DNA of 64,000 bases from Candidatus Symbiopectobacterium endolongispinus. GTDB taxonomy: Bacteria; Pseudomonadota; Gammaproteobacteria; Enterobacterales; Enterobacteriaceae. A program made the position numbers and the translations under genes. Under the pieces are notes generated by a model. It was not told the DNA's origin. It ran no database searches and saw only the letters and a list, made by a program, of their open reading frames with translations. The DNA lies in the NCBI RefSeq assembly GCF_018777385.1, contig NZ_JAFJYB010000001.1, forward strand, positions 868,001-932,000. The letters are read 5' to 3'. Positions 53,604 to 63,262 of the stretch are shown in pieces; within the stretch, counting starts at the first letter, position 1, and each line of letters opens with the position of its first letter.

Positions 53604-53984
53604 GTGATACGCACCATGCTACAAGGTAAGCTGCACCGGGTAAAAGTCACCCAGGCAGATCTCCACTATGAAGGTTCTTGCGCCATCGATCAGGATTTCA
53701 TGGATGCAGCGGGCATTCTGGAATACGAAGCCATCGATATCTACAACGTGGATAACGGGGCGCGTTTCTCTACCTATGCCATTGCGGCAGAAAGAGGATC
53801 ACGCATTATTTCTGTCAATGGGGCGGCGGCACACTGCGCCTGCGTCGGCGACAAACTGATCATCTGCTCCTATGTACAGATGTCAGACGAAGAAGCGCGC
53901 ACACATCACCCGAAAGTCGCCTATTTCTCCGGTGATAACGTGATGTCGCGCCAGGCGAAGGCGATTCCGGTTCAGGTCGCCTAA
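53604..53984 (+). CDS. panD: Aspartate 1-decarboxylase PanD
   Basis: PanD makes beta-alanine from aspartate with a pyruvoyl cofactor formed by self-cleavage between Gly24 and Ser25, seen here in HYEGSCAID. Length is 126 aa, equal to E. coli, with YDVN-type, [12 protein letters not shown] (near 72) and IICSYVQM segments conserved. It is last in panBCD and ends in a terminator. Confidence 0.98.
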   Translation: MIRTMLQGKLHRVKVTQADLHYEGSCAIDQDFMDAAGILEYEAIDIYNVDNGARFSTYAIAAERGSRIISVNGAAAHCACVGDKLIICSYVQMSDEEARTHHPKVAYFSGDNVMSRQAKAIPVQVA

Positions 53985-53988
53985 AAGC

Positions 53989-54015
53989 AACGGGGCCATA
54001 ATGACCCCGTTTTTC
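53989..54015. terminator. Terminator between panD and yadH
   Basis: AACGGGG and CCCCGTT pair around a 9-base loop and are followed by a T run on the plus strand. It ends panD and may also act on convergent yadH. Confidence 0.8.
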
Positions 54016-54017
54016 TC

Positions 54018-54788
54018 TCAACTTCGCAGGCCGCGCCCGCGTTCGATCAGCCACCACGCCAGCACGTAAAACACCAGAATAAACACCAGCAACACCGCCA
54101 TGGTGAAAGCCAGCGGTACATCCTGAATGCCGAGAAAGCCGTAGCGGAAACCGCTTATCATGTACACCACGGGATTGAGCTTGGACACCGCTTGCCAGAA
54201 TGGCGGCAGCAGCGTCAGCGAATAAAACACGCCGCCAAGGTAGGTTAACGGCGTCAGCACAAACGTCGGGATAAGGCTGATGTCATCAAAGGTTTTGGCA
54301 AATACCGCATTCAGCAATCCGGCCAGAGAGAACAGTACCGCCGTCAGCAGTAGCGTAGCCACCACCACCCACCAGGCATGCACATGCAGCGGAACAAAAA
54401 ACAGCGACACCGCCGTGACCAACACACCGACACACACGCCGCGGGCTACCCCGCCCCCCACGTAACCGGCAATAATGATGTGTGTCGGAACGGGCGCCAC
54501 AAGCAACTCTTCAATATTGCGCTGAAATTTAGCGCTGAAGAAAGACGCTGCGACGTTAGCATAGGCGTTGGTGATCACCGCCATCATGATGAGCCCAGGT
54601 ACGATAAACTGCATGTAGTCGAAACCGTGCATTTCACCGATACGGGAGCCAATCAGGCTACCGAAGATAAGGAAATAGAGCGTCATGGTGATCACTGGCG
54701 GCACCAGCGTTTGTATCCAGATGCGACTGAAACGGTTGATCTCTTTGGTCCAGATACTTTTCATGGCGACCCAATATAACTGCGTCAT
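54018..54788 (-). CDS. yadH: ABC-2 type transporter permease YadH
   Basis: YadH is the membrane part of an ABC exporter of unknown substrate. The 256-aa protein has six hydrophobic segments and ABC-2 features, including LYFLIFGSLIGSRIG and PLTYLGGVFYSLTLLPPFWQ. It overlaps yadG by 4 bases, as in E. coli. It is intact. Confidence 0.93.
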   Translation of the reverse strand: MTQLYWVAMKSIWTKEINRFSRIWIQTLVPPVITMTLYFLIFGSLIGSRIGEMHGFDYMQFIVPGLIMMAVITNAYANVAASFFSAKFQRNIEELLVAPVPTHIIIAGYVGGGVARGVCVGVLVTAVSLFFVPLHVHAWWVVVATLLLTAVLFSLAGLLNAVFAKTFDDISLIPTFVLTPLTYLGGVFYSLTLLPPFWQAVSKLNPVVYMISGFRYGFLGIQDVPLAFTMAVLLVFILVFYVLAWWLIERGRGLRS

Positions 54789-55738
54789 GCTTTTTTCGCC
54801 TCCCCGCTGGCCTTCACATGTTTCATCTTTTCACCGTTAACCATGGAGACGAACAACTCTTCCAGACGGTTCGCCTTGTTACGCATACTCAATATTTGAA
54901 TCCCTTGCGTGCTTAATTGGCTGAAAACGCCATTGAGTCCCTGCTCACGCATCACGTCCACTTCCAGCGTTGAAGTATCTGTCAGACGGTGGGCATACCC
55001 CTCCAGCTTGGGCAGCGGGCTTTTCGGTGCTAGATCGAGAATAAAGGTTTCCGATTGCACGTTGGCAAGTAATGCCTTCATCGAGGTGTTTTCTACCAAT
55101 TCACCATGCTGAATAATGCCAATATTGCGGCACAGCATTTCCGCTTCTTCCAGGTAGTGCGTGGTGAGAATGATGGTGGTGCCCTGCGCGTTCAGCGCTC
55201 TGAGAACCCCCCACATGGAACGACGCAGTTCGATATCCACCCCGGCGGTTGGCTCATCAAGGATCAACAATTTGGGTTCATGCATCAGGGCGCGCGCAAT
55301 CATCAAACGGCGCTTCATCCCACCGGAAAGCATGCGTGCCTTTTCCTGACGCTTTTCCCACAGATCGAGCTGCTTGAGGTATTTCTCCGCCCGTTGCAGG
55401 GCGTCCTGGCGCGACACACCATAGTACCCCGCCTGATGGGTAACTATTTGCAGCACCGTTTCAAACGGGTTGAAGTTAAACTCTTGAGGCACCAGCCCGA
55501 GTTGGCGCTTGGCGTTAACGATATCGCGCTCCAAATCGTAGCCGAAAACGCGCACCTTACCGGAAGATTTGTTTACCAGTGAGCTGATGATACCAATCGT
55601 GGTCGATTTCCCTGCGCCGTTCGTTCCCAGCAGCGCATAAAAATCCCCAGCCTCCACACGCAGATCGATACCGCGCACTGCCTTGACGCCCCCTGGGTAC
55701 GTTTTGGTCAGTTTCTCCAGTTCCAGTGCATATGTCAT
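54785..55738 (-). CDS. yadG: ABC transporter ATPase YadG
   Basis: YadG is the ATPase partner of YadH. Motifs are Walker A GTNGAGKST (near 38), signature MLSGGMKRRLMIARAL (near 137), Walker B LLILDEPTAGVD (near 156) and H-loop TTHYLEEAEML (near 191). Length is 317 aa against 308 in E. coli, the extra lying in a Lys-rich end. The start is divergent from can. It is intact. Confidence 0.94.
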   Translation of the reverse strand: MTYALELEKLTKTYPGGVKAVRGIDLRVEAGDFYALLGTNGAGKSTTIGIISSLVNKSSGKVRVFGYDLERDIVNAKRQLGLVPQEFNFNPFETVLQIVTHQAGYYGVSRQDALQRAEKYLKQLDLWEKRQEKARMLSGGMKRRLMIARALMHEPKLLILDEPTAGVDIELRRSMWGVLRALNAQGTTIILTTHYLEEAEMLCRNIGIIQHGELVENTSMKALLANVQSETFILDLAPKSPLPKLEGYAHRLTDTSTLEVDVMREQGLNGVFSQLSTQGIQILSMRNKANRLEELFVSMVNGEKMKHVKASGEAKKA

Positions 55739-55851
55739 AACAAGTTAACTAGCCCTATTATCAATGAGTGACTCAGTTTCGATTTTAAAACATTCACGCT
55801 TGCCTTATATTACCTTTCACTGCCCTTTTTTGTCACAGGCCATTTACTTTC

Positions 55852-56493
55852 ATGAAAGATATTGAAACGCTCCTCGCCAACAACCAGCGTTGGTCCAACA
55901 CCATGGTTGAAGAAGATCCGGGTTACTTTGAACGCCTGGCGTTGGCACAAAAACCCCGTTTTTTGTGGATTGGCTGCTATGACAGTCGCGTACCCGCTGA
56001 AAGCCTGACCAGCCTTGCGCCCGGCGAGCTGTTCGTTCACCGCAATGTGGCAAACCTGGTTATCCATACCGATTTAAACTGCCTTTCCGTGGTGCAGTAT
56101 GCCGTTGAAGTGCTCGAAGTCGAACACATCATCATTTGTGGGCATTACGGTTGCGGCGGCGTGCAGGCGGCGGTAGAAAACCCTGAATTGGGGCTTATCA
56201 ACAACTGGCTGCTGCACATCCGTGATTTGTGGTACAAGCATAGCTCGCTGTTGGGAGAATTGCCGCCCGAAGAACGCTTTAACAAACTGTGTGAAATCAA
56301 TGTTGTAGAACAAGTCCATAACCTGGGTCACTCTACCATCATGCAATCCGCCTGGAAGCGAGGCCAAAAGGTCACGATTCACGGCTGGGTGTATGGCATC
56401 AAGGACGGTTTGTTAAGCGATCTGGAAGTTACCGCTACTAGCCGCGAAACGCTAGAACAGCGCTATCGCCGCGCCATCTCTTCCCTGATCTGA
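55852..56493 (+). CDS. can: Beta-carbonic anhydrase Can
   Basis: Can hydrates CO2 to bicarbonate and is needed for growth in air. The zinc ligands Cys42, His98 and Cys101 and the partner Asp44 (CYDSR, GHYGCGG) are all in the E. coli positions. Length is 213 aa against 220. It is intact and convergent with hpt. Confidence 0.98.
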   Translation: MKDIETLLANNQRWSNTMVEEDPGYFERLALAQKPRFLWIGCYDSRVPAESLTSLAPGELFVHRNVANLVIHTDLNCLSVVQYAVEVLEVEHIIICGHYGCGGVQAAVENPELGLINNWLLHIRDLWYKHSSLLGELPPEERFNKLCEINVVEQVHNLGHSTIMQSAWKRGQKVTIHGWVYGIKDGLLSDLEVTATSRETLEQRYRRAISSLI

Positions 56494-56537
56494 TTTTACA
56501 GGGGCACCTTATGTGCCCCTCTATCTGGCGCGACAAC

Positions 56538-57063
56538 TTATTCCTGCGGAATCACCTTGCCAATATAAGGCAAATGCCGATAGTGCTGTGCGTAGTCGAT
56601 ACCGTATCCCACCACAAATTCGTCAGGAATAGAAAAACCGACCCACTCCACTTTCACGTCAACTTCCCGACGCTCCGGCTTATCCAGCAGCGTACAGATA
56701 GCCAGCGACGCAGGCTCACGCAGACGCAGAATTTCGCGTACTTTGCTCAGGGTGTTTCCGGAATCGATGATGTCTTCCACGATCAGCACATGTTTACCAC
56801 GGATGTCTTTATTCAGATCTTTGAGGATCTTGACGTCTCGCGTAGAACTGGTACCGCTCGTAGCTGGATGCCGTCATAAAGTCCACTTCGTGGGAGACAT
56901 CGATAGCACGACATAAATCGGCCATGAAAATAAACGAACCGCGCAGCAGCCCGACTAACACCAGATCGCTGTCACTGCCACGATAGTGCTGGCTGATTTC
57001 CTGACCTAATGCGCTCGCGCGCGCGTCCGTTTCGGCAATCATGACGTCCACAGTATGTTTCAT
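56538..57063 (-). pseudogene. hpt: hpt, hypoxanthine phosphoribosyltransferase, frameshifted
   Basis: Hpt salvages hypoxanthine to IMP. The part before the break ([19 protein letters not shown] to DFMTASSY) and the part after it (the [24 protein letters not shown]-binding loop to YIGKVIPQE) match E. coli. Between them, near 56857-56862, two bases are missing from the codons for the Gly-Ser-Gly turn that follows SSY. Everything else is clean, so the lesion is recent. Confidence 0.87.
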
Positions 57064-57344
57064 CATACACATCACTCGTTTTAAAAAAGGGCGACACCAC
57101 AGCGCTACACGGCTTATTCGCAGCCTGTTCACGGTCTCTTTGAGGCGCGCAGTATAACGGCCACAGCACAGGGTTCTCAATGACACAGGAAAAGGCTTAT
57201 GCGCCTCTCATTGCCAGACGATCGCAAAATGACAGGAGTGTAAGTGAAGCGTTATCGCAGCATAAAACTGGGTAAAACACATTGCGCCTCCCTGCCAGAG
57301 CGGCTTTGATAAGGCCTGAATTCAGCCAGCGAGAAAGGTCTTTT

Positions 57345-57656
57345 ATGAACATGACACACCCGCACCCTACTCTTTTGCTTGCCCTGCTGTTAGGGCTCTC
57401 TTGGATAGCGAAGGCCGCACCAGACACACCACGGCCACTGCCTATAGGTGCCCCTCACTTTGCCAAAAGCGAACTCTCGCCTCCGCCACCTGTACCACCG
57501 CTGTACGAGGCATCTATGCAAACCCACCAGTCCGCAGAAGCGCTTGGTAAGCTGATTGCCAATGCCCCACAGACGGAGAACAAAAACTATGAAGTGAGAG
57601 TGATGATTCGCGAGCTGCCAGCGCCACCGGCGGAGGTGAGCAAAGCCGACAAATAG
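57345..57656 (+). CDS. Small Pro-rich exported protein, unknown function
   Basis: This 103-aa frame starts with ATG at 57345 after a GAAAGG ribosome site. It has a signal peptide (to about residue 24, ...SWIAKA) and a Pro-rich mature N-terminus (PDTPRPLPIG, SPPPPVPPLYE). The mature chain is about 80 residues and without cysteine. I do not recognise a family. It lies convergent with the ABC transporter genes that follow and 4 bases from their end, in a place where E. coli has gcd/cueO. Confidence 0.55.
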   Translation: MNMTHPHPTLLLALLLGLSWIAKAAPDTPRPLPIGAPHFAKSELSPPPPVPPLYEASMQTHQSAEALGKLIANAPQTENKNYEVRVMIRELPAPPAEVSKADK

Positions 57657-57660
57657 CCCC

Positions 57661-58743
57661 TCAAGACGCGTTCTCTTCAGCGACGGGTTCAAGCGGTAAC
57701 GCGGGAAACAAAATGGGCTGATCGGGCCGGATACTGATCCTGACCTGCTGACCAGGCTCAAACCAGTTACTGATTTGTACCGTCAGCACGCGTTCCGCCA
57801 GCCGAACCCGATACACGTTTGAAGTTCCCAGAAACACGCGATCTTCAATCAGCGCTGTACCATCTGGATCGAGCGCCAGCGCAATTTCTTGCGGCCGCAC
57901 CAGCCAATCGCACTGGCTGCCAATCGGGAAACCAAGCGGATAGTTGGCATGAAAATCCCCCATCGGGCTTTGCCACTGATGTTCGCTCAGCACGGTAATC
58001 GGCAGATAGTTGGTGTTGCCCAGAAAATCAGCCACCGCGCGCTGCACCGGTCGATAATAAAGTTCGTAAGGATTGCTTTGCTGTATCACCTTGCCTTCAT
58101 GCAATAACACCACATGATCTGACCAGGCAAACGCTTCTTCACGACTGACCGTCGCCAGAATAGCGGCAATCTGACGCTGTTTGAGCAAATCGCGAATTTC
58201 CGCAATCAGCCGGTCGCGCTGCTGGCTATCCATGGCGGGGAACGGCGCATCCAGCAGCAACAGACGCGGCTTACACAATAACAATAACGCGCGCCCTAAC
58301 GCCACGCGCAGTTGCTGCTTGGCAGAGAGGTCGCGAGGATAGCGCGCCGCGCACTCGGTCAATCCCAATAGCGTCAGCATCTCCTGCACCGCATCTTTAT
58401 GTTCTTGCGTCATAGGCACCGGGCAGGCAAAGGCCAGATTCTCCTGCCCGGTTAAATGCGGGAACAGGGCGTAGTCTTGAAACACCAACCCAACAGGACG
58501 CTGATGTGCGGGAACAGATATCATCGGGGTGCTCATGCGCTCACCGACAAGCGCTATCTCCCCTTTTGTCACAGGCAGCAAGCCAGCGATCGCTTGCAAC
58601 AGCGTGGTCTTGCCGCTGTCGTGGGGGCCCAATACGCAAATCAGTTCCTGCTCGCGCACTGAAAAGGTTACCCAGTCCAGCACGGGCTGCTGCCTGAGAT
58701 GACAAGATACGCTTTGCACCGCCAAAACCGTTGTGGGCGTCAT
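57661..58743 (-). CDS. Iron-type ABC transporter ATPase with degenerate motifs
   Basis: The 360-aa frame is open and has the fold order of FbpC/SfuC-type ferric-iron ATPases, with a C-terminal TOBE-like region (LVRPQEIALAL...). The Walker A is GPHDSGKTT, still plausible. The signature LSGGQ reads LSAKQ, the Walker B catalytic Glu is Ala (LLLLDAPFPAMD for LLLDEPFSALD) and the H-loop His is Ser (TVSREEA for THDQEEA). ATP hydrolysis should therefore fail. It overlaps the broken permease gene by 4 bases, and no binding-protein gene is present. It looks like a silent pseudogene whose frame has not yet been broken, unless the family itself is divergent. Confidence 0.75.
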   Translation of the reverse strand: MTPTTVLAVQSVSCHLRQQPVLDWVTFSVREQELICVLGPHDSGKTTLLQAIAGLLPVTKGEIALVGERMSTPMISVPAHQRPVGLVFQDYALFPHLTGQENLAFACPVPMTQEHKDAVQEMLTLLGLTECAARYPRDLSAKQQLRVALGRALLLLCKPRLLLLDAPFPAMDSQQRDRLIAEIRDLLKQRQIAAILATVSREEAFAWSDHVVLLHEGKVIQQSNPYELYYRPVQRAVADFLGNTNYLPITVLSEHQWQSPMGDFHANYPLGFPIGSQCDWLVRPQEIALALDPDGTALIEDRVFLGTSNVYRVRLAERVLTVQISNWFEPGQQVRISIRPDQPILFPALPLEPVAEENAS

Positions 58744-60344
58744 CGATTATTTCCCTTCCAAAGCCATTGAAACCACAACATCGGCACACCGCCAATCAGC
58801 ACTAAACACAGCGCTGGCAATGCCCCCCACTGCAACAGGTTATCGGCAGCAAGACGAAAAACATACGTCGGCAACGTTTCCCACCCGAACATGCGGAATA
58901 AAAATGCGGCATTTAACTCTTTCATGCCTTCGAAAAACAGAATCACCACGCCCATCATCAACTGTGGTTTCAGTAACGGGAAATAGACGCGCGCTCCGCG
59001 TTGCCACAGCGTGAGTCCAGCCATCGCGCTGGCCTGATCGAGAATGCTCGGAATGTTCGCCATACGTATACTGAGTGGCTCCAACACAAAACGGCTAAAT
59101 TTGGCGCAGTAAACCAGCACCATGATCAACCAGACGCTGGAAAACAGCGGGGGTACAAACGGTATCTCCGCCAGCATAGCCAGAGAACGAAGCCCGTTAT
59201 CCAGTGCAATTAGCGGAATGGCAATGCCCGTCGCCAGTGCAGCCGCCGGAAACACATAGCCCCACTGCGCCAAGGCGAAAGAAACGCGTCCGGCACGTAA
59301 CCCCGCCAAACGAATAAACAGCAGAAAAGGAATCATCATCGCGCACAGAATAACGGCAGCCAGCGATGCCATGGTCAGACTGTTCAACAACGCGTCGAGC
59401 AGCGTTGCGCTCCAGCCGTCGCGGATATTCGCTAATTGCCAATACAGCAAGCGACCGAGCGGCAAACCGAAAGCCAACAGCGCCAGCCCCCAGCATACCA
59501 GCGTGACCAGTCGCGCCATACCGACCGTCAGCACCGGCTTGACGATGTCATCTGCGATCCCCGGAAAGGTATTTTGCCGTTGCTGGCGGGCAAAACGCAG
59601 GCCAAGCCAGGTAAGCAGCACAATAAAAGGCAACAGAGAGAGCGTCCAATGGGCGACAGCCTGAGTATCACCTTGCAACACGCCAGCATCGATCAAACGC
59701 GTTGTCAGCGTAGGCAGTGCCAGCAAGCGCGGTACCATAATCATTCAAGGTCTCGATGGCCACCAGCATGGCACCCATTCCGATAACCGGGCGCACCAGC
59801 GGGAAAGATAAACGCCAGAATACCTGGCGCGGCGTCAGTTTGAGTAGCTGCGCGGCCTGTAACCAGTGCGGAGGTTGGGATTCCAGCGCATGACGCACCG
59901 GCAGATAAACATAAGGGTAAAAGGCCAGCGCCAGCAAGACACAAGCGCCCAACAGCGTTCGGCTGTGCGCACTTTCCTCACTGAGCGCAGGAAAATCTAA
60001 CAGGGCCCACAGCACGCCATGTTGCCCCAGCATATCGGCATAAAAATCGGCTATCAAAAAGGCGGGCATGGCCAGCGGTAAGCACAAGGTCCAGGCAACG
60101 TCGCGTTTACCGGGAAAACGGTAATAGGCCATAACCCAGGCAGCCCGATCAGCAGGCTCAGCGTCACTGCACCACAGACCAGAATCGTCGTATGCAGCAG
60201 ATAAAGCGGCATCCCCTGCTGCCACAGTGCCAGCATGCCGCTAGCATCGGGCCAAAATGCCAGCGCGAAGACGATCCCCACGGGAAGCAAAAATGCCCCG
60301 TTAATCACCCAATAACTGATACGCCAGAGACCCGATATCATCAC
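58740..60344 (-). pseudogene. Iron-type ABC permease (FbpB/SfuB-like), frameshifted
   Basis: About 535 codons encode a two-half, about 12-helix permease as in FbpB/SfuB. The N-terminal part (MMISGLWRISYWVINGAFLL to LSLLIGLPG), the middle (VMAYYRFPGKRDVAWTLCLP to MGAMLVAIETLNDYG) and the C-terminal part (LLALPTLTTRLIDAGVL to LWFQWLWKGN) lie in different frames. Breaks are near 60130 and near 59740. The EAA-type loops are in ...LLKLTPRQVFWRLSFPL and ...MAGLTLWQRGARVYFPL. The periplasmic binding protein usually encoded upstream is absent. Confidence 0.8.
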
Positions 60345-60577
60345 ACCAGCAACGGTAAATCCTATTGACCATCATCTATTAATAACAGAGGCTGCGCACG
60401 GAGTCATGTTATCAACACGGAATAAATGGGGCTTAATCCGGCCATTGGTCTCAACCGTACAGATTGGCACATCAGGGAATAACGAGTTTTACTAACGTGA
60501 ACGCGTAAAATAAACCTTGAACCAACTTACCCCATCTGTGATAACGTCATTTTACGATTGTTGATACAGGTTTAATC
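60345..60577. other. Non-coding spacer before yacC
   Basis: No gene is supported. The binding-protein gene expected upstream of the ABC permease is missing and no remnant could be recognised. Confidence 0.5.
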
Positions 60578-60925
60578 ATGAAACGCTCTGTGCTGGCACT
60601 GCTGCTTATGAGTCTGATGGGATTTTCGTCAGCCAGTAACGCACTGAATGAATTTGAGGCGGAAGATCTCGCTGACTTGACGGCCATTTTCGTCTATCTA
60701 AAAAACAACTGTGGCTATCAAGACATTTCCAACGATCATATTCGACGCGTGCTGGTCGCTTTTGCACAGCAAAACCGTTGGAATCTCAATAATTACAGTG
60801 AGTTTGATATGACCAGCCTGGGTGAGGATAGCTACCGCGATCTGAGTAACATCCCAATACCGACGCCCAAAAAGTGTCAATCGCTGGCGCAAAACTCGCT
60901 CGGTCTGCTCGCGTACGCGAAATAG
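60578..60925 (+). CDS. yacC: YacC family exported protein
   Basis: The 115-aa protein equals E. coli YacC in length. Its signal peptide ends near SASNA, followed by EAEDLADLTAIFVYLKNNCGY, RRVLVAFAQQNRW and SLGEDSYRDLS. Two Cys may form a disulfide. YacC proteins are periplasmic and related to pilotin-type folds; the role is not established. It lies upstream of speE, as in the E. coli neighbourhood. It is intact. Confidence 0.92.
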   Translation: MKRSVLALLLMSLMGFSSASNALNEFEAEDLADLTAIFVYLKNNCGYQDISNDHIRRVLVAFAQQNRWNLNNYSEFDMTSLGEDSYRDLSNIPIPTPKKCQSLAQNSLGLLAYAK

Positions 60926-61057
60926 TGCTGGTGTAGGCGAAATAGTGTTCACGTAACGTTTCCCGCACTGTCTGAAATTTCGCCGTGCAAGCCATCAGCG
61001 AGTTAGCTATGATGGCGCGCTCATTTTCACGGCGGTTATTGCAGAGGAAGCCCTGAC

Positions 61058-61912
61058 ATGTCCCGAAAAGAGATATGGCATGAAACGTTACATGCCAGCT
61101 TCGGCCAATATTTTTCCATTGACCAGGTGCTGTTTCATGAAAAAACCGCCCATCAGGATCTGATTATCTTCGAAAACGCGGCGCTGGGGCGCGTAATGGC
61201 ACTGGATGGCGTGGTGCAAACCACCGAACGCGACGAGTTTATCTACCATGAAATGTTAAGCCATGTCCCTCTGCTGACACATGGCGCAGCCAAGCGCGTG
61301 CTGATTGTCGGCGGCGGCGATGGCGGCATCCTGCGCGAAGTGTGTCGCCATCCGGAAGTAGAACACATCACCATGGTGGAGATTGATGCGGGGGTGGTCA
61401 GTTTCTGTCGCCAGTACCTTCCCAACCACAGTGCCGGAGCTTATGACGATCCGCATTTAACGCTGGTGATCGCCGATGGCGTTGATTTTGTCAGCCAAAA
61501 CCGCTATAGGTTTAATGTGATCATTTATGATTGCACCGATCCCATCGGCCCCGGAGAAAGCCTTTTCAGCTCAGCGTCTTACGATGGCTGTGCGCATAGC
61601 CTGAATCCTGGCGGCCTGTTTGTCGCACAAAATGGCGTCTGTTTCCTGCAACAGGATGAAGCCATCAACAGCCACCGCTTACTCAACCGCTCTTTTTCGG
61701 ATGTCACCTTCTATCAGGCGGCAATCCCCACCTATTACGGTGGCATCATGACCTTTGCCTGGGCCAGCAACGATCCGACATTGCGCCTGGTAGCACAGGA
61801 CACGCTTGCGGCACATTATCACGCTTCAGGCATCACCTGCCGTTATTACAATCCGGCTGTCCACACGGGTAGCTTTTCGCTGCCACAATATCTACTGAAT
61901 GCATTAGCCTGA
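61058..61912 (+). CDS. speE: Spermidine synthase SpeE
   Basis: SpeE transfers an aminopropyl group from decarboxylated S-adenosylmethionine to putrescine. Motifs are [18 protein letters not shown] (near 51-68), [14 protein letters not shown] (near 83-96), the Asp in [10 protein letters not shown] (near 157) and [14 protein letters not shown]. Length is 284 aa against 288 in E. coli. It is intact, but the next gene, speD, which supplies its substrate, is frameshifted. Confidence 0.97.
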   Translation: MSRKEIWHETLHASFGQYFSIDQVLFHEKTAHQDLIIFENAALGRVMALDGVVQTTERDEFIYHEMLSHVPLLTHGAAKRVLIVGGGDGGILREVCRHPEVEHITMVEIDAGVVSFCRQYLPNHSAGAYDDPHLTLVIADGVDFVSQNRYRFNVIIYDCTDPIGPGESLFSSASYDGCAHSLNPGGLFVAQNGVCFLQQDEAINSHRLLNRSFSDVTFYQAAIPTYYGGIMTFAWASNDPTLRLVAQDTLAAHYHASGITCRYYNPAVHTGSFSLPQYLLNALA

Positions 61913-61941
61913 CGCTTACAGCCATAAGGGGGTGACGAAAA

Positions 61942-62735
61942 TTGTACAAGCTGAAACTGCACGGCTTTAACAACCTGACCAAAAGCCTGAGTTTTTGTAT
62001 CTACGATATCTGCTATGCCAAAACCGCTGACGATCGCGACGGCTATATCGCCTATATTGACGAACAGTACAACGCCAATTGTTTGACAGAGATCCTCACG
62101 GAAACCTGTACGATCATTGGTGCCAATATTTTGAACATCGCGCGGCAAGACTACGATCCTCAGGGCGCCAGCGTGACTATTCTGGTCAGCGAAGAGCCGA
62201 TGGATCCGCGCGATGTCGATAACTCAGAACTTCCCGGACCACTGCCCCATTCCGTGGTTGCGCATCTGGACAAGAGCCATATTTGTGTACAAACCTACCC
62301 GGAAAGCCATCCCGAGGGCGGCCTGTGCACCTTTCGCGCCGATATTGAAGTGTCAACCTGCGGCGTGATTTCCCCGCTAAAAGCACTGAATTACCTTATT
62401 CACCAGTTGGAATCCGATATTGTCACCATTGACTATCGCGTGCGCGGTTTCACGCGTGATATCAACGGGTAAAACATTTCATCGACCATCAAATCAATTC
62501 CATTCAGAACTTTATGTCGGAAGATATGAAGTCGCTGTATCACCTGATGGACGTGAATGTGTATCAGGAGAATATGTTTCACACCAAAATGCTGCTCAAG
62601 GATTTCGATCTGCGGCACTATCTGTTCAACGCCGCGCCGGAAAATCTGGAATCGGTGGAGCGCAAAAGGATCACCGATCTGCCCTATCATGAAATGCGAG
62701 AGATCTACTACGGTAGGAATCTTCCGGTTTTGTAG
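61942..62735 (+). pseudogene. speD: speD, S-adenosylmethionine decarboxylase, frameshifted
   Basis: SpeD supplies decarboxylated SAM. It starts with TTG at 61942 after AAGGGGGTG. The pyruvoyl cleavage site Lys111-Ser112 (LDKSHICV), the [13 protein letters not shown] region and all residues to TRDING (codon 176) are E. coli-like. A net one-base loss near 62471-62474 (GGG-TAAAACAT for GGG-ATG-AAA-CAT) then brings a TAA. The remaining 87 codons ([20 protein letters not shown]... to [12 protein letters not shown]) are perfect in another frame. Two thirds of the protein could still be made but would lack the C-terminal part. Confidence 0.88.
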
Positions 62736-62857
62736 ATGACGTACCTGCGGACCCACAGCGGCCCGTTTTTTTTATTCTCAACCACGCCCCCGTTTCCCCC
62801 TTGGTAGCACTGTCTTCTTCCGCCATTCCGATCTCCGCCTCAATGAGTCCACACTAA

Positions 62858-62904
62858 GTACCATATATTGTATGGTTGAAATTAAAAACATCTACATCTA
62901 GTAT
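62858..62904 (+). promoter_or_regulatory. Tandem NrdR-like boxes upstream of nrdHIE
   Basis: GTACCATATATTGTAT (62858-62873) and CATCTACATCTAGTAT (62889-62904) resemble the NrdR box (ACACWATATATWGTGT-like). They are offset by 31 bases, the spacing typical of paired NrdR boxes. They lie 115-160 bases before nrdH. Confidence 0.6.
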
Positions 62905-63016
62905 TTAAACACGCCACGGTTATCGATGAGGCGCGTTTCGCAGAAAGGCGGTAGCGGAATGGTGTCACAAGGCCGCTTTACCATACTGACTTTAACTCAA
63001 AAGGTAAATACGAATC

Positions 63017-63253
63017 ATGAGCATTACTATTTTCACTAAACCGCACTGTGTTCAGTGCAATGCGACGTGCCGTGCTTTGGATAAACAAGGTATCGCCTAT
63101 CAGCTTATCGACCTGACAGAAGATGAGTAGGCATTACAGCGGGTAAGGGCATTGGGCTATCAACAGGTACCGGTCGTTATGGCAGAGGACGACCACTGGA
63201 GCGGTTTTCGCCCGGATAAACTCGGCGCATTGCGCTCAGCGCAGTTGCAGTAA
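63017..63253 (+). pseudogene. nrdH: nrdH glutaredoxin-like protein with amber codon
   Basis: NrdH is the hydrogen donor for the class Ib ribonucleotide reductase. From 63017 (MSITIFTKPHCVQCNATC) the redox motif CVQC is intact. TAG at 63128-63130 (codon 38, after LTEDE) interrupts the frame, which then continues to the family segments GYQQVPVVMAEDDHWSGFRPD and ends at 63253. A single base change explains it. nrdI and nrdE downstream are open. Confidence 0.88.
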
Positions 63254-63262
63254 GGGAGCGCA

